Shown here: piece after piece, positions 56,275 through 64,000 of the stretch | Layout: each line of letters opens with the position of its first letter | Position numbering within the stretch: the first letter of the stretch is position 1 | Source of the DNA: Venturia oleaginea | Lineage: Eukaryota > Ascomycota > Dothideomycetes > Venturiales > Venturiaceae | Length of the DNA: 64,000 bases | Direction of reading: 5' to 3' | NCBI GenBank assembly: GCA_013176395.1 | Contig: JABMLP010000007.1 | Location: 1,736,001-1,800,000 of the forward strand | Notes under the pieces: generated by a model | Told to the model about the DNA's origin: nothing | Databases searched by the model: none | Seen by the model: the letters and a program-made list of their open reading frames with translations, nothing else | Program-made: the position numbers and the translations under genes

Positions 56275-58035
56275 TCAAACTCCGGAATATACAGCCGTCA
56301 CACCTCGTCCACATTCGATCCTCTGCTCTAATTCGACGTTCCTGCCATTCACCTTGACCTTCTTCTTAGGCGTGATCTGGAAACGATGTGATTCCTTGCC
56401 TCTGTAGACCTTCTCGGCTTCTGAGTCCAAGGGCTGGATGTAGATTGGACTGCTGACATTATTCCGCTTCCCAGTGCCAAGTTGATAGAACTCATTGTTC
56501 CCGAAGAACACAATGTCGGCGCCCCAGTTTGTGTCGTTCTCACTAGATTTGTCGTGTGCTTGTACGTACGTAATATTGTCCATGACGGCAGCGGAATGTG
56601 TCTGACCAACCGAGAATCGTGACAGTCGAATGGGCACAGTCTTGTTGTTGACCTCGTCGTATTCGAAGAGGCCACTGAGAGATGGAATCTTGACGGGAGT
56701 GCTTTGAACGTGCGTCCACCTACCATTGCCTAGGTTTCCCCAAATTCCTTGACCACAAGACCATGTATCGGATGTCACATTCCCTAGCCGTCGGAGCGCC
56801 ATTTGATCGTCATTAGGGGAAGCGACTCGTGTTGCGTCGATGTTGAAGTAGGAGTTTGAACCGCCAGCGGCAACGCCTGTGACTTTCGGAACTTGACTTG
56901 TTCCCGCGTAAAGTTGTTGAATTGGCAGCAATGAAGGTACATCCACAATAGAGGAGTCCGAATTGTAGTCCATGCCTAATTGACCTAGCGAATTGTCGCC
57001 GAAACTGAAGACACGGCCATCCTTGTCGGCTGCTAAGCTGTGGTAATCACCAGCGGCAATCTTTGCAATGTGGAAGCCGTTTAGCGTTGAAACGGCGTGC
57101 ACCGTATCATAAGACCCAGCAGGTCGCGTGGCCCAGGTCAGTCCAGGCACACCTAATTGGCCACGCGAAGGAAAGTCTTGGGATCCGGCTGCTGCGGAAA
57201 AGAGACGACCTTTCGATGTGAGAACAAGTACATGCTCCAATCCGCCCGCAATATCCGTTACCTTCTCACCCCAAGCCAGGTCGTTTAGTTCGAGTTTGCG
57301 ATAGCTTATTGGTGCTGATGATTTCCAGAAGGGTATCCAAGATGATTCTTGTGGTTTGGGTCCTGTGAGCTGCTCGTCTTGCGAAGCAGGTATCGAATAT
57401 ACCGTACCGTCATTCCCAAGTGCGATAATTCTGTCTCTTGACAGCGTCAGACTACGGAGGTTCTTGCCCTTCAAGGTGACGTCTGGTTTCCTGCAATCGG
57501 ACGAGTATCCCGTCCCCCATTGTAGTAGATTTCCTTGCTGGTCGATGGCGGCGCCAAACTGTCGCGACAGCTTCATATCCCGGAGAAGTAAGCCTTTGAA
57601 AGATGAAATCCACCTCGGTGTCTTGACAAACTTGTCGTCCGAAGATGGATCTGCCACACGACAACTGTTTGCACCCCATGCGTAGACACCTGGATTCTCC
57701 CAGCTCTTTTGCACCTGTAAATGCTGAGAGCTTATCAGATTCCTGTTGTCCTCCTTTGATTTCGCTTTCCTCCTCTCTGCCTCGAATCTAGGCGTTGGAT
57801 CCGACTCTGGTTCTTCGGCGTATGCTGGTTGTAGTAGTCTTGCTCCCAGATTCCACTGAGTGTAGGAAACGACAGCGAGAGCTACGGCGGCGGTTCCAAC
57901 AGTAGCGACAAGGTACTCTCGTGAGGAGGGTTGCGTGAAATGCCTGGAGTGACTGGCTTGTCGAAGGGATTGCCTGATGGGAGTGGATCTGGTGCATCGA
58001 GTCGAAGCTCGACGGGCGTATGTGGACGTGATCAT
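56275..58035 (-). CDS. FMP25: RCC1-repeat mitochondrial protein FMP25
   Basis: Single-exon gene of 586 aa. The N-terminus is rich in Arg/Ser/Thr without acids (mitochondrial presequence), followed by one membrane helix (YLVATVGTAAVALAVVSY, about 41-58). The remainder is a seven-bladed RCC1-type propeller with blades marked by VYAWGAN, LLQWGTGYSSD, VFSFGDNSLGQLG, TWSCGQGIWGNLGNG and VFFGNNEFYQLGTG. This layout matches yeast Fmp25, an inner-membrane protein needed early in cytochrome bc1 complex assembly. The role is taken from the family. The gene is divergent from COG3 across 294 bp. Confidence 0.9.
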   Translation of the reverse strand: MITSTYARRASTRCTRSTPIRQSLRQASHSRHFTQPSSREYLVATVGTAAVALAVVSYTQWNLGARLLQPAYAEEPESDPTPRFEAERRKAKSKEDNRNLISSQHLQVQKSWENPGVYAWGANSCRVADPSSDDKFVKTPRWISSFKGLLLRDMKLSRQFGAAIDQQGNLLQWGTGYSSDCRKPDVTLKGKNLRSLTLSRDRIIALGNDGTVYSIPASQDEQLTGPKPQESSWIPFWKSSAPISYRKLELNDLAWGEKVTDIAGGLEHVLVLTSKGRLFSAAAGSQDFPSRGQLGVPGLTWATRPAGSYDTVHAVSTLNGFHIAKIAAGDYHSLAADKDGRVFSFGDNSLGQLGMDYNSDSSIVDVPSLLPIQQLYAGTSQVPKVTGVAAGGSNSYFNIDATRVASPNDDQMALRRLGNVTSDTWSCGQGIWGNLGNGRWTHVQSTPVKIPSLSGLFEYDEVNNKTVPIRLSRFSVGQTHSAAVMDNITYVQAHDKSSENDTNWGADIVFFGNNEFYQLGTGKRNNVSSPIYIQPLDSEAEKVYRGKESHRFQITPKKKVKVNGRNVELEQRIECGRGVTAVYSGV

Positions 58036-58329
58036 TCTATTGGCGATGGATGGAAAGAATTGAATCTATATTTTCCTCTGCAGTTGGCAATGTTGCACTA
58101 TCATTGTATAAATGAAGAATTACCAGTAGCTTCTCGTCTTTCAATATCTCGATCATAAGCGTCATCGAATAACCTTCAGGGTCTCTCGCTTACCATCTTC
58201 ACAATCAATGCTATTGGTCGTTGGCCGGCCTCAAAGACACCAAATTAGCCTGCTCCTGAATTCTGGGTCCATGTCCATGTCCATGTCCATATTGAAACCT
58301 AAACATCAGACTCTCCCCTCACCACCAAA
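58036..58329. promoter_or_regulatory. Bidirectional promoter region FMP25/COG3
   Basis: 294 bp between divergent starts. It contains four exact copies of the hexamer GTCCAT at 58267-58290, about 40 bp before the COG3 start codon and therefore probably in its leader or core promoter. Confidence 0.6.
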
Positions 58330-61051
58330 ATGTACGATGAAGCCTGGTACAATTCCTTCGTGTCCAGGACGAAGCGAGAAAAGTCCCAGCCGACGGCTGC
58401 CAAGAGGCGCCAGACGATCAATGTAAGTCGGCATTTCTCGTGCATGTTCAATACATATTCTGATGCGCATCCCAGGAGGGCATCAAAGCTGATATCGCTC
58501 CCGTAGAGGCTCTGCTCGACAATGTTAAGGATGACGTTCCTACAACCGGCCCTCCTCCTGCCACTCTCGCCCGGAGAGCCAAATCATACAGCGACTTCTA
58601 CGATGTGGTAAGGGACCATATTCGGAAAGAATACAAGCAGGAGAGGACTACCCACAAGAAACGGCCCAGGCAACATTGGGTCCTAACCAATGTCGATTTT
58701 GGAGCGTGGTACAATGGCATAAAGGGCGACTTGCTGGATGCTAGCCATGAAGAATATCAGTATGCCAGCCCCAATCGAGTCCAGGCTCAATCGCTAACTT
58801 CCAATGAAGCCTGTACAGAGATCAGTTGGGGCTCACCGAATCTCACCTGACTTCGCTCCTCTCAAATGCCAATTCCACCCTCAAACTCCTCGCTGGCCTG
58901 TCCAATTCCTTCAAGGCTGTCGAGTCGCAGACGACAGCTTTCCAGGCACAATGCGAACACCTCTTGAACGAACAGAAGGGGACTTTGAAAATGGCAGACG
59001 ATATAGCTGATAATCTGCAATATTACACATACCTGGAGCCAATCACGAAGCGCTTGAATGCTCCCGGAGCCGGTAGATGGGTTCAAAGCAAGGAGTTCTC
59101 TGACATGCTCTCAAATCTGGACGCGTGCTTGGAGTACATGAAATCTCATGTCCGTATATCGAGTGATCCGCCGTTCATGGCTAACCCTTTGACAGCCAAA
59201 ACAACGGGAATCTGCCCCCTATCGTTCTCGATATCGACTGCTGCTCACCCGAGCTCTCACCCTCATTCGAAACCACTTTGCGACTGCCTTAAAAGACGTG
59301 GCCGCAGATGTGACCAAGCGCATTGCTGAGCGCCAACTCAATGACACCACTCAATCATCCTTGCTGTACGCGAAATTTCGAGTTCCTGCTCCCGAGCTGA
59401 AACAAATAGGTCTCGAGATACAACGTCGGGCGGTACCACCAGAAGGAGCTGAGCCTGGTACTGAAGCAGAATATCAAAGTCTGATGAATGAACTATACCA
59501 GAGCTATACCGCTACTCGGGGTAAGATTCTGCGCCCGATTATAGCGAAGAAAATGGCCGACATTGCAGCTGCACCTAGCACATCGAAAGATCTCATCTCC
59601 TTTTCTCGGAGTAGCATCAGTTTCGTCAGAAGTGTGTGCTCTGATGAATACGACCTTTGGAACGAATGGTTTGCTAGCGACGAGGGACTTTATCCATTCC
59701 TTGAAGCTATGATGGATCCCTTTTACGACTATTTACGACCTCGCACGATTCACGAAACCCAGCTGCAGAAGTTATGTGAACTGTGCACACTTATGCAGAC
59801 ACGATACATGAATGATGATGATGATGATGATAGCGAGCCAGATTCTCCACATGGTCCACGGCTTGATTTCTCGTCACTGATCCACCCGGCTCTCGAAGAT
59901 GCCCAGACTCGACTCGTGTTCCTCACGATGACAACGCTGAGGAATGAGATTGAATACTTCAAGCCGAAACCTGAAGATCTAGACTACCCTGCACGGGCAA
60001 GCAAGGCGGCATTTTCGAATTCAAGATCAAATCAGCCAGCACTTTCGGGTCGAAGAGCGTCAAATGGACTGATGACCTCGATTCTAAAGACGCCAATCAT
60101 TGTTGACCAAGATAATCCGGACGGTCATTTTGTCTTTGAGCCAGCTATGCTAGAATGCTATCCTACTTTACGTAAGGCGGTATGGCTACTCAGCAGGATA
60201 TATCGTCTCGTTCATGTAAAATCACCGCCCCTTATTCAATGTGCAGACCTCGCTAACATCGCCAGTCCGCCGTTTTCGACGATCTTGCTCATCAAATCGT
60301 CCATCAGACCACGCTCTCTCTACACACTGCGGCATCACAAATCTCTTCTCGGGCCTCGCCCACTGACGCACAACTATTCCTTATCAAACACCTCCTGACC
60401 TTAAAACAACAAATCGTCGCTTTTGACATCGAATTCGTCTCACCCGATATCCACCTCGATTTCTCCTCAATGACATCCACCTTCTACGAACTTCGCTCAC
60501 GAGGCGGACTTTTCAACCCCTCCAACTTAATGCGGCTCGTAGGAGGTGGCCTCGTACCGACCGTCGTTCATAACATGCTTGATGCCAAATCTGAGCTGGA
60601 TGGAAGACTGAGAACGGTGATCAATGATTTCGTGTCTGGGTTTGCGACGAGGATGACTGCGAGTATTGATGAGAGATTAGCAATGAAGAAGGGGGCGAAA
60701 TTGGATGTCAATGCTGCGACTATCGATGTCAGGCATAAAGTAGAGAAGGATATTGTCTTCTTAAGAGCAAAATTGGAAGCGTATATTGGGGATACAAGAA
60801 CAAGGGAGACGCTTGTGCATGCGGTCATGGAACAGGTTATCACGAGCTATGAAGAGTTCTTTGAAAAGTTTGTCAATGGCAAGTATGGGGCTGGTGGTGG
60901 GAAGAGGGGAAAGGCTAGTGTGGATGAAGTCTGGGATCCTAGGGTTTTTGAGGAGTGGGCGGGTGGTGTATTTGATGTTGAGAGGATTGGGTTCATGGGT
61001 GATGAGGATGGGGAAGGGAGTGTAGGGAGGAGTGAGCTGGGTAGTGAATAG
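58330..61051 (+). CDS. COG3: Conserved oligomeric Golgi subunit 3 (COG3/Sec34)
   Basis: Five exons, 58330..58422, 58476..58759, 58819..59149, 59196..60215 and 60266..61051, encode 837 aa with matching phases. The N-terminal part (MYDEAWYNSFVSR, then a coiled coil around ESQTTAFQAQCEHLLNEQ and DNLQYYTYLEPITKRL) is the Sec34 domain. The long C-terminal half is helical, with an Asp run (NDDDDDDSE, coded by GAT repeats at about 59815-59830) and FVSPDIHLDFSSMTSTFYEL. Cog3 is in lobe A of the COG tether that returns vesicles within the Golgi. The last intron (60216-60265) removes a stretch that would otherwise shift frame. The gene is intact. Confidence 0.93.
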
Positions 61052-61291
61052 TTTGAAAAGGAGGAATTAAAAGAACGAATCCTTTCCAGTGGTGTCGACT
61101 CTGTTGACAAGATTGCTCGTGTTCTACTCAAATCATACGTGGGGGAACTGACTCCAGAATCGAAAGGGCAGAGAATGTTAGAACTTGGTGGGAATTACGC
61201 ATAGATGACGGTTAAGACCTAGTGTGGGTCTGCGGTAGGATCTTCATTTCTGGGGAGGAGAACTTTCACATGGTCGAGTGACATGATACAA

Positions 61292-61297
61292 GCGGGT

Positions 61298-61328
<31 letters not shown>

Positions 61329-61390
61329 TCCACTTCAGGTCCTCCATTATTGAAATCTGAAGGTCATGTGTTCAATCCACATTAGCCGCA
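61292..61390 (+). tRNA. tRNA-Phe (GAA) with 26-nt intron
   Basis: The exonic parts are identical to the copy at 39080-39176: GCGGGTATAGCTCAGTTGGG at the 5' end, anticodon GAA followed by G37, and TAGCCGCA at the 3' end. The intron is 26 nt, two longer than in the other copy, and differs after its shared CCACTTCAG start, which contains the CTTCAG that pairs with the anticodon loop. The same G5-G68 acceptor-stem mismatch is present. Orientation is opposite to the first copy. Confidence 0.95.
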
Positions 61391-61794
61391 GCTGGCTTGT
61401 TAGACGCACCGCGTCTACGGGCATACATCCAGATTCTTTTTGCCAATTTATGAGGTAAGCTAGTTCACGCGCTCGTCAATCAGACGACACGCGCGATAAA
61501 ATCCATGGCTAACGAGGGATTTGATCAGCGTCTATGTTCTGACGACTAAGCTCTCTCTACTGCTTATCGCTTGACCCTAAATCCCTACGGACTCCAAGTA
61601 ATCCCAGTCCATCCATTGAAAAGTCAATAGGCCATGCTTTCCAACTCGAATCCATGCAAATATTCGCACTTTATTTAGTACAGCAGAAGCGGTATCAGAT
61701 CTGCTGAGATCTGAGTAGCCCAGCGGCCACATGACAATCTAGATCTGTAGCCTGAAGACAAAGTAACATAGGAAGAGGACAGTACTTCCCTCTG
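61391..61794. other. Spacer between tRNA-Phe and retrotransposon
   Basis: About 400 bp of intergenic DNA without a reading frame of interest. The end of the presumed LTR is not certain, so part of this may belong to the element. Confidence 0.35.
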
Positions 61795-62050
61795 TTGTCA
61801 GTGTGCGATCGAACAATAGGCCTAAGTTGAATGAATGATAACCTTCGCTTCGCACTCTACGACCTTCAGGTAGGACTATTACAAAGTAGCGATGTATGAT
61901 ATCAAAAGTGTGTGAATACGAGTGGAAATGAATGAATGCATAATGTCTAGAATACAGAGACTGAAGCTGCTTATATGGGCCTTAATGAGGCTGTTTGCAG
62001 CGATACAAAGAGAGAGAGACATCAAACCACAACCCATAATCCACGTTCCA
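61795..62050 (-). repeat. Possible 3' LTR of the copia element
   Basis: On the minus strand a purine run TGAAGGGGCG (62060-62051) is followed by TGGAACGTGG, a plausible polypurine tract and LTR start. A TATA-like CATATAAGC lies about 70 bp further (near 61975), and ACTGACAACA near 61795 could be the LTR end. The 5' LTR lies outside the window, so neither border can be confirmed. Confidence 0.35.
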
Positions 62051-62221
62051 CGCCCCTTCAGCTTTTGAGCGATTACAGAGTGAGAAAGATGAATAGACTG
62101 AGTGGATGGTTTGAACAACAAAAATGAGTAACTGCCTGACATATGAAAACCCTTGACCCTGTCTGAAAATGAGACCCTCTGGTGGTTGGTTCTTGAGCCT
62201 AACCCAATAAGAATAATACAC

Positions 62222-64000
62222 AAACTGATTCTCTAGCCAAATGTGAGTGGCTTGCCTTTGTTAGTCATTCCAATCAAGTGCAGAAAATGCTCGAACTTCT
62301 GCCTTGAGAGTAGCTTCGTGAACCCATCTGCTGGCATGTCGTTGGTAGGTAGCCATTCTATCTTGATGCGACCGGCTTGAATTTCTTGCCTTGACGGTTT
62401 TTGCGGGTTTCCGGATCATCACCGTACGATGCATCTGTCGAGATGTGGTGGAGAGGACCCATTTCGTTTCTACCGTCGTAGGTAATGTCGTAATCCCGGT
62501 GATCTCTGAGATAACTGATGCAGTGATTTGCGGCATGAAGATGTTCCGGACCTGGATTGCATTGGAAACGCGATAATTCAGAGAATGCAAATGCAATATC
62601 TGCTCTGGTAATGATTGCTGCATATCCGAGGTTACCCACCTTCTGGCGCATTTCCTGAATCTGTCCTTTTGTTGCTTCTCCAGTGTATTTAACCAGTGGC
62701 GCTGAAGGTAATGGTGTGTGGACAGTGTGCGTCAGTAGAGAGGATTCAAATCGCTTGCATACCTTGTTAATGTAGGCGCCCTGGTTCAATGTGAGGGTTC
62801 TCTTTTCTCGATTCCTGGTAACTTCAATGCCAAGGAAGAGGTGAGGTTCTCCCATCATTCGGATGTCGTATTTGGCGGTGAGTTTAGCCTCAAAATCCTC
62901 AAAGTGTCGCTGGTGCTCTTTGCGAAATAGCACAATGATGTCGTCAACAAAGAAGAAGGCTAGGAGGTATTCGTTGTGGTAGAGACAATTGACTCCTACT
63001 ACCGGGAATAATCCAATGGATTGCAAGAAGCCTGATATGTCGTTGTGCCAGAGATGAGGTGACCGGCGGAGTCCGTATAGGGCCATCAAAATATGCCAAA
63101 GTTGGCCTTTCTCTCCGAAACCTGGAGGTGGTGTTGTGTAGATGACTTCATCTAGTTTAGCGTTAAGGAATGCTGTGATAGCATCATGCTGCCTCGCCTC
63201 AAGTCCGAAGTATGCACAGAGAGCCATTAAGAGTCTCATAACTTCTGCTGCCAGGGTTGCTGCATACGTGTCAAGATCGGTCAACGGCTGCTTGTCGCCT
63301 CGTACACATAATCGTGCCTTAAGTCTGGTGAGATAGCCTTCGCTGTCGAATTTGTAGTCAAAGGCCCACTTGAGTGGAATAGGTTTCGGTGAGATTCCTG
63401 GCGTGTGGGATATGACTTTGAACACCCCTTTCTTCTTGCAGCGATCGATCTCTTCGCACATAGCTTACAGCCATTCTGTCCATAATGGGTGCTTCTTTGC
63501 TTGATCGTATGTCTGAGGAACTGGGGGAAGGTTATCCCTATGTCCGCGCGCAGTTTGGATGAAGGTATGAAATTTATTGGACCATTCTGAAGATGGGAGG
63601 GTAACTTTCCTTATGAAGAATGAAGTTGCAATTGCACTGCCGGTGTAGTGTGCATTCCGGCCAGATCTGGTTCGGCGCTCGAGAATCTCTACTTTGCTCA
63701 CGTCGTGCCTTGGCTTAATAGCGGCGTCCTGGGTAGTTAATTTTCCGAATGTGCGAGTGCGTTGAACTGGTTCTTCCTCCTTATCGTCCCGATCGGGAAG
63801 GTCCTTATCCTTGCTGGTGTTATCTTCCTGCTGAACTGGTGCTGTTGCTTTCGGAATTGTAAACAGAATATCATCCTTAAGTAGATCCGGAGGTTCAATC
63901 CCAGGTTCTGTTGGCATCCGTGGTGTAGGTGCTATGATGATAGATGGCTAAATTGCTTCTGGAATGATTGCTGCGGCATCCAGTTCTGTAGGATCAAAAA
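62222..64000 (-). mobile_element. Degenerate Ty1/copia retrotransposon pol, truncated by window end
   Basis: Reading down the minus strand, 63917-63468 encodes the linker between integrase and reverse transcriptase (Lys/Asp/Glu-rich, then HPLWTEWL). A TAA at 63465-63467 breaks the frame. From 63461 comes the copia reverse transcriptase: PLKWAFDYKF, ARLCVRGDKQ, EARQHDAITAFLNAKL, LYGLRRSPHLWH and the catalytic FFVDDIIVLF. The RNase H part keeps STDASYGDDPETRKNRQGKK, then jumps to RIKIEWLPTNDMPADGFTKL in another frame near 62375, so the middle of RNase H has been deleted. The pol end (LIGMTNKGKPLTFG) and its TAG are near 62237. The copy cannot encode an active polyprotein. Gag, protease and most of integrase would lie beyond 64000. 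Confidence 0.9.

Overview
The window is nuclear DNA of a filamentous ascomycete (Pezizomycotina). Most genes carry short GT-AG introns of about 45-70 bp with CTAAC/CTGAC-like branch sites. Signal peptides are followed by Lys-Arg processing sites, and the families are typical of this group: HsbA, GH17 cell-wall proteins, DUF3328/UstYa, ELYS, GPI1 and ERG2. Dothideomycetes is my best guess, but that is inference. Exon coordinates were worked out by hand from splice motifs, reading-frame arithmetic and family homology, so they are models without transcript support.

Layout. 0-8 kb: an intact secreted FAD-linked oxidoreductase, a decayed MFS transporter and a small secreted protein. 9.6-32.8 kb: the housekeeping core, holding an F-box-like protein, nucleoporin NUP159 divergent from proteasome subunit PUP1, a secreted GH17 glucanase, an ELYS-domain nuclear pore protein, a PLP-dependent decarboxylase, zinc-finger/FG nucleoporin NUP42, a 92-residue two-helix membrane protein, and GPI1 starting 13 bp after it. 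33.5-38.7 kb: an accessory stretch with an internally deleted Fot1/pogo-type transposon bounded by perfect 43-bp inverted repeats, a small lysine-rich secreted protein, and two adjacent decayed UstYa/DUF3328-family genes. 39-46 kb: an intron-containing tRNA-Phe, sterol C-8 isomerase ERG2, an SDR oxidoreductase and a C2H2 zinc-finger regulator. 46-54 kb: gene-poor DNA with a CTCACAT-type minisatellite and remnants of a membrane-protein gene. 54-61 kb: an HsbA-like secreted protein with a frame break, a probable Mediator subunit (MED9), and FMP25 divergent from COG3. 61.3-64 kb: a second tRNA-Phe and a degenerate Ty1/copia retrotransposon that runs off the window end.

Functional threads. Three nuclear-pore genes lie within 18.5 kb, and two of them (NUP159 and NUP42) belong to the cytoplasmic mRNA-export machinery. 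GPI1 works at the first step of GPI-anchor synthesis, and the tiny membrane protein almost fused to its 5' end is the most intriguing uncharacterised gene here. The two UstYa-like pseudogenes suggest a lost ribosomal-peptide or related secondary-metabolite locus. Several pseudogene stop codons fit CpA-to-TpA change, which is RIP-like. I found no CRISPR, rRNA or replication-origin signature.
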